Position numbers and translations under genes: made by a program
Assembly (NCBI GenBank): GCA_022453515.1
Contig: JAJNNY010000043.1
Span: forward strand, 1-64,000
Source: Astrocystis sublimbata
Lineage: Eukaryota > Ascomycota > Sordariomycetes > Xylariales > Xylariaceae
Direction: 5' to 3'
DNA: 64,000 nt
In this document: positions 1 to 11,479 of the stretch, piece by piece
How the letters are laid out: every line of letters starts with the position of its first letter
How positions within the stretch are numbered: the first letter of the stretch is position 1
Notes under the pieces: generated by a model
The model's input: the letters and a program-made list of their open reading frames with translations, nothing else
Database searches by the model: none
Told to the model about the DNA's origin: nothing

Positions 1-600
1 TTTATATAGATTATAAGATATTCTTCCTATCTTTTAATCCCGGATAGTTAGATTGTATAACTATCTTTTGATCCTAAATATCTAGATCGCTTTCTGATCC
101 TCCTATCTATTATGTAACCTTTATAGCGCCTTATCGTGGCGTGTGGCTTGTCTCCTGGTCTCGTTTTGCGTTGCTAGCTTAGGTATGGTTATCCCCTCTC
201 GCGCTAGGTCTCTTTAACAGGTCGTGCGCCCTGTTGGTTTATAACAAAAGGTTACTTATAAATAATGTTATATATATTATATTTAATTTAAAATTATATA
301 ATATTCTTATATTTTATAGTTTAAATAATTTAAATAATTTAAAATTGTTTGAATTATTTAAAAAAAAAATTAAATTTTAAAATTAAACTTTTAAAATTTT
401 TAAAGTAAAGATTTTTTTTTAAAAAAAATAAAGAAAATTTTTAATTTTTAATAACTAATTAACTAAGTAATTTAATTTATTAACTCACTATAAATTAATT
501 AAAATTAACGCTTTAAAATTTTAACCAAGTTAGTTAAAATCACTGATTTACTAAATAAGTTAAAGTTAAGGTACTAAATTAATTTAAAGTGACTTTTTCC
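1..600. repeat. A+T-rich, RIP-like block
   Basis: From about 240 to 600 the sequence is almost only A and T, with many TTAA/AATT/TAAAT runs and no usable reading frame. Bases 1-240 are mixed. The composition changes sharply near 600 to ordinary balanced sequence. This is what a transposon copy mutated C-to-T on both strands by repeat-induced point mutation looks like in filamentous ascomycetes. No terminal repeats or coding remnants could be recognised, so the element type is unknown. Confidence 0.6.
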
Positions 601-1623
601 TAACCCTGCACTGGGCAAATGGATCCCTTGGAAGCTGAGGTGCCTGCCTGCCAGTCCCTAAGTGGAATGGTGACTCAGCGTCAATACGGTTTGAATACAC
701 TAGAACGCACTGTACGCCTATGCCATCTGATGGAGCTCTGCCCACTCAGGATCTAGATCCGACAGCCTCGAGCAATAGACTCGCCTTGATTGGTGCCTCC
801 TACTGATTGATACCTCAGAAGACCGAGCTCCTTGCGTCAACAGCCGTCTACATCGACATACTACCTACACATACCCAGTAAGCCGTCATGCCCACCCGTG
901 CGCCGATTCGCCCCAGACGTTTCTAACCATCGCATCTAGCATTGGCTGCTGCGAACCACGATGCCCGTTCCCTTCGAAGCCCTGATTCCCTATGGGATCA
1001 TCCTCGCCGTACGCCCCTCCAATGCGCGCGAGGCCATGCCGTTATGCGCCGGATGCTAATCTACAGTAGATGTTCGGCGTAACGGGCGCTGGACTGTCCA
1101 AACTCAGACATTGGCAGAACGGCCACAAGCGGCCGCGCCGGTCCCTGGACCAATGGGATAGAGTAGGTCTTGTGTCGCTCCCGGCTGACATGTGGCTGAT
1201 GCTAACGTGCCAACAGCAAAGTACGAACGAACCACGAGCGAACGATATACACCCATGACTGAGACTGACATTACGGTATCTGTAGTGATGGATCGAGATC
1301 GACGACTGACGGGCCTGCTGCGAGGGCAAAGCGACCAACCATTAGCACCTGCCGGGTTCGAGCTAAATAACCCCTGGAGAGTATGTATCTCGGCGCCAGC
1401 ATGACAAGCGAGAGGGCAATTACTGACGTGGGCATCTGCTAGGTTGAGAAGCGGATGGCATAGACACAGTCAGAGCTACCATTGAAGAATACACAAATGA
1501 CCACCACCTACAACCAAGATACCGTATCGTCCATTGTGAACTCCGGATGTAGTGTGAGGGTATCATTTCCATCCTGTCCTATATGCCATGATAACGTGCC
1601 ATAACGCCAACCAGACTCGAATG
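601..1623. other. Intergenic, no gene seen
   Basis: Balanced composition. Only short reading frames on both strands, none recognisable. It separates the A+T-rich block from the 3' end of CTU1. Confidence 0.5.
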
Positions 1624-2853
1624 CTATATGACAATCTTCGGCCTATTCTCATTCAGGCCATCTAGAAGCATGCAAGCTTGGCACAGTCTTTGACTGGACA
1701 TGTAACCACAACTCTCACAGGTGCCCAATTTCTGCTTTGTGATGATGGGAAGAGCACTTCCCCTACTCTTCGATGACTCCGAGGGCTCCCCTTTACTGGA
1801 GTCTGCATGACCCGGTTTGGACTTTTCAGGCTTGGTGAAAGTGACCTCTGTCTCCAACCCAGCCGCCTCAGCAGCTTCGTCCTCCTTCAGCTTCCTTTCC
1901 ATGGCCGCCATTTCGCCGCCCACCACTTTGCCATTCGATGAACCGCAACCTCCGGCATTGTAATCTTCGTCGGCGGTCTGAGCCGACATTGCTTTCCCAT
2001 CACAAGCACAGGAATCCGGCACAGCGCCTGGCACCAACCTAGCCATGTCCTCGCCGCTCCGAACCACATCAAGGATGGCGCTGGGCCGAACGCGCTCCAA
2101 ATTCTTGATGAGACCTCTCGCACTGCCGCGAAAAGCTTCTGGGCTGTATATGCATTCTGTACTGAAATAATCCAACTTCTTGTGATGTGCGTATAGCACA
2201 ATTTCCTTCTCGTAGGCATACTTGAGAGGCTTGCTCCGTTTGACCTCACTCGCACTGCTGCCTGTGACGATACTTGTGCTCCGTGATAACCGCGGTAGGT
2301 CTCCACGCAGTAGATTCATCAGTACAGTCTCGGCTACATCATCCGCATTGTGACCTGTCACAACATGTCTGATACCGAGCATCTTAGCTCCTCTATCCAA
2401 CGCCTGCCGCCGAAATACCCCGCAATATGTGCAATTTCCTTTCTTTCCGATGGTCTCGACAACCTGATCCATGGTCCAGCCATAGAGCTCATCGTATCCG
2501 ACAATCTTCAAGGGCATATCATATTGCACCGCGTTTCTCTTAACGGTCTCAAGTGAATCATCGCGGTACCCCTTGATCCCCTCGTCGATGCTTAACAGGA
2601 CCAGTTGTAGTTCATAGTCGTGTCTCTCATTCAGAGTCTTCAGCACCGAGGCCAATACGGTGGAATCCTTGCCACCTGAGGCTCCGATGGCTACTTGTTC
2701 ACCGCGGAAGAACAGCTGAGACGATATTATGGTATGGTGGACTTCGTCCTCGAATATTTGGATGAAACAGCTCTTGCAGAGCTTCTGGTGGTTCTTGGGC
2801 CGCTTGATCAGAGCCCGCTGGGTCTTGCAGATGCCACAAAGCGAGGGTGGCAT
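1624..2853 (-). CDS. ncs6: Cytoplasmic tRNA 2-thiolation protein 1 (CTU1/NCS6)
   Basis: Single-exon gene of 409 residues. The enzyme is the catalytic half of the NCS6-NCS2 (CTU1-CTU2) complex, which receives sulfur from the URM1 pathway and makes 2-thiouridine at wobble U34 of Lys, Glu and Gln tRNAs in the cytosol. Seen in the sequence: an N-terminal zinc-type pair C6-x2-C9 with C26-x2-C29, the PP-loop ATP-binding signature SGGKDST at about 59-65, a central CTYC motif at about 141-144 followed by [10 protein letters not shown], the [19 protein letters not shown] stretch, and a C-terminal cysteine cluster (CESCGY...CQAC). A low-complexity charged segment (about 310-370) sits between core and C-terminal cysteines, which makes the protein somewhat longer than yeast Ncs6. 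The start MPPSLCGIC fits family N-termini. It is divergent from the eL8 gene. Confidence 0.95.
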   Translation of the reverse strand: MPPSLCGICKTQRALIKRPKNHQKLCKSCFIQIFEDEVHHTIISSQLFFRGEQVAIGASGGKDSTVLASVLKTLNERHDYELQLVLLSIDEGIKGYRDDSLETVKRNAVQYDMPLKIVGYDELYGWTMDQVVETIGKKGNCTYCGVFRRQALDRGAKMLGIRHVVTGHNADDVAETVLMNLLRGDLPRLSRSTSIVTGSSASEVKRSKPLKYAYEKEIVLYAHHKKLDYFSTECIYSPEAFRGSARGLIKNLERVRPSAILDVVRSGEDMARLVPGAVPDSCACDGKAMSAQTADEDYNAGGCGSSNGKVVGGEMAAMERKLKEDEAAEAAGLETEVTFTKPEKSKPGHADSSKGEPSESSKSRGSALPIITKQKLGTCESCGYMSSQRLCQACMLLDGLNENRPKIVI

Positions 2854-3333
2854 CTTGAGATGCTGATATATGTCGGGAATTTGCCAGAACTGTGACTTGG
2901 CTACGAGAAAACGACGCAGTCATAAGGGGAGTTATTGAGATGCCCTAAAAGTTCGAGAAGGTCGGTTTAGGAGCATAACAGCTTTTAGTTTATATTTGTA
3001 GATGGACGACTTTGAGTTGTCCAACCTTATTGTACAGCCAAATTCTTAGAGGAATGAATGGGCTAATGGCTAAGGCAAAGTGGGGTCGCAAAGTACCTAG
3101 ATACATGGGCTTGGAGGGGTGTCTGGAACTAGGCTTGACTTAGCTTAGTCAATGAGAAAAGCGGGACCTCGCACGGTTTGCCGATAGTTTGCCGATAATT
3201 TGCCAGTCCACACAAAATTGGAATTGATAGGACATCTCTTCAGGCCGAACTTTTCGTGAGAACTTCTTTTCCTCACACCTCTCATCTCGGTCGAACTCTC
3301 GTACACCACGACCCGACACCCAATCTACTAACA
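2854..3333. promoter_or_regulatory. Divergent promoter region of CTU1 and eL8
   Basis: The start codons of the minus-strand CTU1 gene (2853) and the plus-strand eL8 gene (3334) are 480 bp apart and point away from each other, so this interval must hold both promoters and both 5' untranslated regions. The 100 bp before the eL8 ATG are rich in pyrimidine runs on the coding strand. No specific factor site is claimed. Confidence 0.6.
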
Positions 3334-4571
3334 ATGGTAAGCCTCTGAACGCCCACTACGATATTCGTCCATCTTTGGACACGATTGTCGAAGACATGTC
3401 TCTACGAGACTTGCAAGTTCCGCCTGCCGTCTTCGGACACAGGTGATGATATGCCTTGAGCAGGTCTCGTTGTGTGCTGAAAATGCCGCGCTTGACCTGT
3501 CTCTTTAGAGTTCAAGCAAGATCTCAGTCAATGGAACACATTCACTGATTTCTTCTTTCTCAATGATCAGGCCCCCAAAGCTACCGGAAAGAAGGCTGCG
3601 CCGGCCCCCTTCGGGTCGAGCAAGAGCTCCAAGAAGGCCCCTAAGGTAAAGTCAAACCATCCTTGCTCGTCTACCGTCGTTGCCTCTCTGTGCTAACCGC
3701 TTGCTACTAGAACCCTCTCATCGAGAAGCGTTCCCGTAACTTCGGCATCGGCCAGGACATCCAGCCCCGGCGCAACCTTTCGCGTATGGTGAAGTGGCCC
3801 GAGTATGTCCGCCTTCAGCGCCAGCGCAAGGTCCTCGCCCAGCGCCTAAAGGTCCCCCCCGCGATCGCCCAGTTCCAGTCGACCCTCGACCGCAACACCG
3901 CTGCCCAGCTCTTCAAGCTCCTCAACAAGTACAGACCTGAGACCAAGGCTGGTAAGTGACCTATGGGTTTCTCAACTCCACAAAGCCCGATGCACAGTCG
4001 AGCATGGTGCGAAATCTGCGTCTTCAGTAACACTAACATGAGTTTCTTCTTAGAAAAGAAGGAGCGTCTGGTCAAGGAAGCCACCGCTGTTAAGGACGGT
4101 GGCAAGAAGGAGGACGTCAGCAAGAAGCCCTACACTGTCAAGTATGGTCTCAACCACGTTGTCAGCCTCATCGAGAACAAGAAGACCTCGCTTGTCCTGA
4201 TTCCCAACGACGTCGACCCCATCGAACTAGTCGTTTTCGTGCCCGCTCTCTGCCGCAAGTTCGGTGTCCCCTACGCTATTGTCAAGGGAAAGGCCAGACT
4301 TGGCACAGTCGTTCACAAGAAGGTTTGTAACCCGAAGATCTACTCAACGCCTCCGCTCACAAGTAAATAGACTGCTGCTGTGCTGGCTCTGACTGAGGTC
4401 CGCTCCGAGGACAAGACTGAGCTCTCCAAGGTCATCAGCGCCATTAAGGAGGGTTACTTAGCCAACACTGAGGCCAGCCGAAAGGTTTGGGGCGGTGGTA
4501 TCATGGGTGAGAAGGCCAACAAGCGGATCGCCAAGAAGCAAAAGGCCCTTGACCAGGCTATCAAGATTTAA
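3334..4571 (+). CDS. rpl8: 60S ribosomal protein eL8 (yeast Rpl8 type)
   Basis: Five exons: 3334-3336, 3571-3645, 3711-3951, 4054-4322 and 4371-4571, giving 262 residues, the usual eukaryotic length. The first exon is only the ATG, followed directly by a GTAAGC donor and a 234-nt intron, an arrangement common in fungal ribosomal protein genes. Protein features: basic N-terminus [16 protein letters not shown], then [19 protein letters not shown], and the conserved L7Ae/eL8 core around [20 protein letters not shown] and [22 protein letters not shown], with a lysine-rich C-terminus. Structural protein of the large subunit near the peptide exit side. Codons are strongly biased to C-ending forms, as expected for a highly expressed gene. 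Shares an upstream region with CTU1. Confidence 0.96.
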
Positions 4572-6748
4572 GCCTCTGAATTACATGATGAATGGGATCG
4601 GAGTTAGCTTTGCATGGTTCGGCGTTGGGAGGAGGTAAAATGGAATACCAACACATGGATTTGCACATACCAATCCATCCTCTGGAACCTATGAATGACA
4701 ACGAAAGTGAAGCTTGAAAATCGAAACTGAGACGTAACAATTCATGTCTGCCCATGTAACTTGTCCTCTGGTCACGTGCGACCGACCCTGCCGAGCTGTG
4801 TGCCCTGCTCAGTCTGCGCAAGGGTTTGTTGGGAGTTGGCTGGCCCCGCTCCACATTACAATCTCATATCATCTCCGCCTCACTGCCGTGTGATTGTGTC
4901 AAATGAGGTTTTAGATATGAAGCTTGGCGGTGTCACTTGCTACCTTGTCAATGGCTTGGCAACTCTTAGGAAGCTTATTTCTTCTACACTGTCAATCGGA
5001 TCTGCGCCGACCAAAACACAAGGCCGATCAGCGAAGCTGAGGATGACGAGGCTTCCTCGGCTTCATCCCCAACACTTGATGGGTGTCCATGTCTGCCCAG
5101 ACTGCTGCAACAAATCTGAGGCTGCGATCTATAACGCACCGGCTATCTGCGATGGCGGCTCTACTGCCGCCGTGTGATTTGAGTTTCACTGCGCGGGAGA
5201 TTGTGACTGGCTACCTAGTAGCTGCATCCGCTTTGTCGGTGTTCGAACCTGGGGTTGACTGACTCTTGGGGTATTTGGCGCCTACCCATGCCCCAGCCGA
5301 GCCAGTCCAACGGTGCTTTGATTATATGGCCACCTACTCATGTCAGCGTCGGACGCTGATCAACCATATTCAGCTTGGCATCCATCCGCAGCATGGCTTA
5401 CTGGCATGGCTGGGTACAACCTACCTATTTATTGTATACTCAAGGGGTAGTATTGCGAAGGGTCGCTTCGCTTTGATACTGAGCTACTGCACAATGCACA
5501 TAGATACATACATATACATACATGCGTGTCGGTGATGTGGGAACAGATTATGGTCAGGGAATCTACATCTAGATTGACCACTACATTGGGCAGGTATTCC
5601 CGAATTGGGATGCGAGATACGGCTGTGTGTCCGCGTGACGTGCTTGTGTCTTGTCCTGGTTCTGGTTCCCCTATGCGAACGCTTCTGGCACCCACGTTCT
5701 CAACATCCCGGAGAGATAAGGCTAGGGTAAGTAAGTAGTATACGCATGCGTAACTGCGTGTAATTGTTTCCCTTGTAATATTATACGGGGGACCTGGACG
5801 GTCCCAAATTGGAATGATATACCAAGATAGATAGGACATCGGGGACCGGCGCGGAGAAGATGCGCGTTGCTTGGCTTGGTCACATACACTGTTATATCTC
5901 TCATCCGATCCTACATCACCTCAGCTCCCATGGGTTTGCCTGACAAGGTGTCTGTCTTATTTGGGTTTTATTCACTCATTGTAAGCATCCTCTGAAGTCT
6001 TAAGGCCACACTGCGTCCTATCCCTTTTCCCCCAATTTTGACAAACATGTCCAATCTTTTTTAATTTTGTTGTTTGTGTTTGTCTCCGGTTGTGTAGCAA
6101 TACGGATCCATCTCAGCCTACCACACAGTTCGGCTGCGCTTCAATTTAACGCGCATGAGCAAACATTGCGTTACCCCCCATATAAGTCCGCCGTACAACC
6201 TTAAGTCGGGTAACCGGGTTCCCAACTTGAAGCCTCTGGGTCGACGGATTGATAAGGCAGGAGACGACGGCCTTGTTCGGGAAAGCAGGAAAACGTACGA
6301 CTCGCAGATCCTCGCAGCCACCTAGGTCTCCGTGTCGTCCGGATATTGGAGCTTGCCTCGCTTGCCACACTGCCGCCCGGCTTATGAAGTTTAATCCCTC
6401 ACCAGTTGCTTGCGTCCGGTAGCAGTGCACCTTCTTGGCTACATATCCTGGTTAGCTGTAGCCAAGGTCCGGAGGACTTGTCAAGCTGCGGCCAAGATAA
6501 AGCGAGCGCGCAACGCCGCGGCCAAGATCGATGAGGCTATTAGACCGTCTCTAGAACCCAAGTAACGTTGGAACAATGCCCCACCATCGTGAGTCTACCC
6601 AAAAATAACGTTTCCGTGCTCCACCACCCCCACGCTGCCATGTGCTTTATCAACCCCTTCGCGAAGGTATGACGGGCGCGGCGCAAAACGTGCCAGTTCA
6701 TATATTCTCAGGTTAGGCGGTGGTTTTTCGCAGAGTGCATTGCTTACC
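4572..6748. other. Intergenic, no supported gene
   Basis: About 2.2 kb between eL8 and carbonic anhydrase. Several frames of 60-138 codons exist on both strands, but none has a recognisable domain, and stop-free stretches overlap each other in conflicting frames. The far right end (6640-6666) holds a possible alternative first exon of the carbonic anhydrase gene, described there. Confidence 0.5.
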
Positions 6749-7753
6749 ATGGGATTCCCAGAGGATTCGTTCGCCTATGCGCTGAGTTCCAACCAGGTCT
6801 GGGCTGGATACAAGGCTCACCAGAACCCGGACTTCTTCCCGAGGTTGGCACAAGGACAATCGCCAGAGATCCGTGAGTAGAGGCTTTCCGCCGGCCCGTA
6901 GATGTCACTGGCCGTTCAGTATCACCCTGACTCCCACATTCGACGCAAGTTGAGTTCCCCGTCCGCAACGCCACTCCGGTGGTGAGAAAACACACAGTTC
7001 GAACGCATTGGCTGACGTGAGAGATGGATATACGCAGTATGGCTCGGGTGCTCTGATTCGCGCTGCCCCGAGACGACGATCCTGGGGCTGCAGCCGGGCG
7101 ACGTCTTCGTGCACCGCAACATCGCCAACATCATCTCACCTACCGACATCAACACCTCGGCCGTCATCGAATACGCAGTCGGCCAGCTCAAGGTGAAGCA
7201 CGTGGTGCTATGCGGACACTCGGCCTGCGGGGGCGCGGCGGCGGCCCTCAGCGACGCGCGGGTGGGCGGTGTGCTGGACACATGGCTGGCGCCTCTCAAG
7301 GCGATCCGCGCGGCGCACAAGGACGAGCTGGAGGCAATCAGAGACGACAAGGCACGGGCGCTACGCATGGCGGAGCTGAACGTCGAGGCGGGCATCAAGG
7401 TGCTCAGTACGTCACCCACCCATCCACCCATCCATCCATCCATCCATCTATCACTCCCTCCCTCCCTCCCCTTCATATGGCATGGCTCTCAGTGAACTGA
7501 CACGGCGTGCATGACAGTGGCCAACATGACGGTGATTGAAGCGATGCGCGACCGGGGACTGCAGGTGCACGGCACGCTGTTCGACGTGGGCTCGGGACGG
7601 GTGCGCAACCTAGGACTCGGCACAGCCAAGAGGAGCGGTGCCAAGGCAGTGCCAGTGCCAGCGTCGGAGGGCGTCAAGGCGACCGAAATCATTCGGGGAA
7701 ATCACGGTATGCTTGTCTTCAAGAACAATGGCTCCAGCATGCAGGCAGGTTAA
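6749..7753 (+). CDS. Beta-class carbonic anhydrase
   Basis: Three exons, 6749-6872, 7038-7406 and 7518-7753, giving 242 residues. Catalyses CO2 hydration to bicarbonate with a zinc ion. Zinc-site residues are all present: C46 in LWLGCSDSRCPE with the D48-R50 dyad, and H102 and C105 in VVLCGHSACGG. The segment PGDVFVHRNIANI is also typical. The start MGFPEDSFAYAL matches cytosolic fungal members. An in-frame upstream exon is possible: ATG at 6640, nine codons to 6666, GTATGA donor, acceptor at 6733, adding 14 residues before M1 and making an alternative N-terminus. Intron 2 carries a CATC/CCCT simple repeat. The C-terminal 30 residues (after NLGLGTAKRSGAK) are less typical, so the last exon boundary is the least certain part. 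Confidence 0.93.
7411..7473. repeat. CATC/CCCT microsatellite in carbonic anhydrase intron
   Basis: Tandem CATC units run into CCCT units inside the second intron of the carbonic anhydrase gene. They are confined to the intron and probably length-variable between strains. Confidence 0.8.
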
Positions 7754-9017
7754 GTGAGGATACAAAAACAGGTTGGGCCTCTCTCGGTACATTGAGGGCA
7801 CTATGGCGGATTCTACGACGGCTTCAAATCGGGTTTTGATTGGCGCCCGGGTCTGGGGGCGGGCTTGGAATGGATTCCATGGGACGGGCGGACTGGGGCG
7901 GATGGATTGATTGATTGATTGATTGACATGCCAAAACGGCTTTGGACTGGGCCCTCCCTGGGGATGGGATGGGATTGGACTGGACTGGACTCGGCTGGGT
8001 CCTTGGAGCTTGGAGTCAGGGAGCATTGGGATCATGTGATTGATTGGGACTTTTGTTGTCCCATCGGGGAATATTTGAAATCGGCCGCTTGACTATACTT
8101 GACTATTTTAGGTCTATATAACATCTCGACGGGGCTTACCTACCTAAGGGGCCCGACTCGATACCGATGACGGACGAGGAGCAAGAGACGATATTTTTTC
8201 TGCAAAGCCATCATTTTTTGTTGTTGTCATTTGTCGCCATTCCATCTTGCATGCTAGCCATCTGCTAGGCTCCTTCTCAACAGCGACCGTCTTGCAGGCG
8301 CGGGCAACGATGCGGGGCCCCCGAGAGCGACGCCAAGGCGACTTCGTGGGTCGGCCGATAAAAAACCAACACCGATCGCACGTCATGCTTCAACCTAATC
8401 ATGGTCGCCGAGGCGGTAAAGCTTCAGATCATATCTTGGCGGGGTAGCCCATATCGGCGGCCGTCTCGCTCGTCTTTTCCTCGTTACCTGTCCTGGGGGC
8501 TTCGTGGCTTATTGGGTTAGATACCGGAGGTATGCACCACCTACTATGGATGTAGGCAGATTGGCTGGAAGGGGGTGAAGCTCCGGTCTGGCCCCGGGGC
8601 AGCACCAGCCTGATCGGAGCTACTGTATGTTATCTGTTGTTGAAGATGAAAAATGCTAACATGACGTAAGTAGGTAGATAGTATAAATACATGTACCTAC
8701 GTAAGTCGTGGTACCAACCGCACCTACTGCTTCTATACAAAGCTATTGTTGTCGCACCCAGCAAATTCTTGTGTCGCTCCTTCTACCTAAGTTACGTTGT
8801 GGAGGGAAGGAACGATTCATCGTGGTTGCGGGCCCGTCCAGTCGCCTCGGCAGCCGTGCTTTCTACAACACAAAGTGCAGTGCAGTGTCATCTAAAGTAT
8901 AACATACCTACCTACCTTCAAACTCTTGGCCGAATTGGACCTCACGTCCGTAGGGACCAGCTCGCCAACATCGATCGACCAAGAAGGAAATTGGGAGAAA
9001 TCAGCGTCCGAGCCGCC
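7754..9017. other. Intergenic with short GATT repeat
   Basis: About 1.26 kb. A GATT/TTGA tandem tract lies near 7905-7926 and short TGGACTGGACT repeats near 7975-7995. ACCTACCT/AGGTAGGT motifs occur at about 8120, 8670 and 8905. The reading frame open from 8691 into the next gene is taken as 5' untranslated region, because the conserved protein begins at 9018. Confidence 0.5.
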
Positions 9018-10730
9018 ATGTCTCTCGCCGTCTTGCCCGACGAGGTCATCCGCACCTTGCTCGAGAACCTCACCCGTGACGAGGCGGAACGCTTCCAAGA
9101 CGTGCTGAAGACGGCCCTCCACGAATATTCCACCGCAACCCAGGCCACAGAGGTAGGCCTGTATCGCCAGCCACCGCGCACCTCTTCCCACTCGGATCAG
9201 ACCCATGCCACAACCTTGTTCATGCCCTCGACCTGTCCCGTTGGCCATGGAGTCAAAGGTCCGTCGGTCCAACACCCTCTACACACGGAGAATGACCGTG
9301 GAGAATCGTAGCTAATATGGGCGTCTTATATCTGTGCAGTCGTTACACTGTCTGCGCCAAACGCGAACCCCTCGCTACCCACCATCAGACCGACCGGTTC
9401 GCTGACGCTCTACACACCTGAAGGCAGCCCCATCGGCTTCCTACACGCACAAACCCTCACCGCTTTCCGAACCGCGCTCGCCTCTTCATGTTTACTGACT
9501 AAGCGCCAACACGTGAAAACCTTGACCGTGTTCGGCGCCGGCCTGCAGGCGTACTGGCACATCCGCCTGGCCTTGATGCTGCGAGGAAGCACCATCAAGA
9601 CGGTGAACATCATCAACCGGCAGTTCAGCGAGAACTCGAAGCGCATCCTGCGAGAGTTCTACGCCGTACCGCTGGCCGTGAAGGAGCGTGAGGGATGGAG
9701 CGAGGTCAACTTCTCAATGTTGACCCCCGGATACGGCGAGTATAACAGGTTACAAAAGGAGCATATTCGTGCCGCCGATGTCATCTATTGCTGTACCCCC
9801 AGCACAGACGAGCTGTTCGATGCCGAGATCCTGACGACACATGAGGGTAGAAAGAAAGGAAGGCTCATAGTGGCGGTGGGAAGCTACACCCAAGAGATGC
9901 GCGAGCTGCCCAAGGAGTTGCTGCTCCAGGCGACAAAACCACATAAGCATGGTCATCTTCATTATCACAAGCATGCCACGGAGGGAGGCGTGATCGTCGT
10001 TGACTCTCTCAACGGCGCCCTTCATGAGGCTGGCGAGATCATTGACGCCGGCCTAGAGCCCAAGCAGCTTGTCGAGTAAGTCGCCACTATCCCAACGCTA
10101 CGTTTCTCTTCATGATTTTCGCTCCATTGTTTGGCTCATGTCCATCTTCTCGGCTTCCAATGGTGCGCGTGACATCATGTGGTTCTAATAAATCCGAAGC
10201 TAACAATCCATTTAAGACTAGGAGAGCTCATTATGATCCGACGGCTCAACAGTGATGAGGACAGCTCATCTCAGCAGTCGAATGACGCAGAGTTTGTACC
10301 CCTTGCCGAATCAGTCGACAAGCTCGAATTCTCCGCCCAGGAGGCCGCCATGTCAGCAGTTTACGGAGCTGGGCCCGCCGGCGACGCTGAAAATAGCAAG
10401 AGTTCATTGGCCCAGAGCCCGTCGCCGGCCTCCCCGCACAACAGACACAACAGCGACGCCAAACATGACGGTGACGACGGCGACGGTAGCAAGAAAAACG
10501 GCGGTGGGTTCCATCTACCAAGTTTCGCCAAACACAAGCGTTCCGCCAGCTCGAAGTCGGAGAAAAGGTTAGAGAAGCACGACGAGCATCTGGCGCGCTG
10601 GATCACTTCAGGCAACGTGATTTACAAGAGCGTCGGGCTGGGGCTCATGGACCTTGTCGTCGGACTCGAGCTTGTCAAGTTGGCCAACGCGAAGGATGTG
10701 GGAACCCGTGTCCAGGAATTCGGCCCGTAG
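9018..10730 (+). CDS. Ornithine cyclodeaminase/mu-crystallin family protein
   Basis: Three exons, 9018-9258, 9340-10075 and 10217-10730, giving 496 residues. The family uses NAD(P) and includes ornithine cyclodeaminases and imine/ketimine reductases; substrate cannot be read here. Seen: MSLAVLPDEVI at the start, the substrate-side segment SLTLYTPEGSPIGFLHAQTLTAFRTALAS with the family Arg, the Rossmann glycine motif VFGAGLQAYWHI, INRQFS, ADVIYCCTPSTDELF, and the C-terminal GNVIYKSVGLGLMDLVVGLELV. The last intron uses an AAG acceptor at 10214-10216; only this choice restores the conserved VELGELI frame. Unusual: about 120 residues of Ser/Lys/His/Asp-rich low-complexity sequence are inserted between LGELI and WITSGNVIYKS, making the protein longer than the usual 330-400 residues. 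Confidence 0.9.
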
Positions 10731-11479
10731 GGCGGCGCTCGATTGACGGATGATGAGAATGAACCGTTATGATTACACATATCTCTTCAGCGGGACAATG
10801 TGAACATGGAGTCGGAAACCGTACCTGACACTACTCGGTTTCCCCGCTTGTTGTCAAAAGACTGCTTACTTAGCCTGGCCATGATGTGTCCTTGCTGATG
10901 TGGACGGTGGGACTAGTTGTCTGACTCAAGAGACAAACACAAAATAGCTCGCTCACACGACTCATGTGTTTTTGGAACTTATCTCGAAAAGACAGAACAG
11001 TACAGGGTGCTACAAAGGGATAGTTCAGGAGGCAGGCTGCAGAAGATGAAGGATATCGACACGGAGTCCAAATCTTCTGAAAACAGGGCCCGGGACAGCA
11101 TTAGCCCCCGGAGCTACTTCTATAATGTAGCCAATCACCTACTTGCAGCGATGTTGTATCGCAGTTGCTCATGTATCTAACCTCCAAAGGAGGTCCAGGG
11201 GCACCAGAAAGAAGCACCAATTTGCAATACCAAAGAAATGTTCCAATATCAGCAAAAAACATCAAATATATTCAGTTGCGTTCAATTTGCTAAGCACTCG
11301 AATTTGTGTTGAAGAAGCACCGCGAGAAGCCAGGGCACGCACAAGTTGAATGAAGACGCACCGGCCGTGATTGGTATTATATGCTAATGTACATATTCGT
11401 AGCTTCTTTCCTTTCTTACTGGTCCTAGATTGGTCCTAGATTTGGTTTTCATCAAGCCATCATATCATCAAGCTCCCCT
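10731..11479. other. Intergenic, no gene seen
   Basis: Convergent interval between the cyclodeaminase and thiolase genes. It should contain both 3' untranslated regions. No structured RNA or recognisable reading frame. Confidence 0.5.

Noticed and set aside
7610..8035. 141-codon minus-strand frame over the end of carbonic anhydrase
   Set aside because: Built on simple repeats (SINQSINQSI) and the antisense of exon 3.
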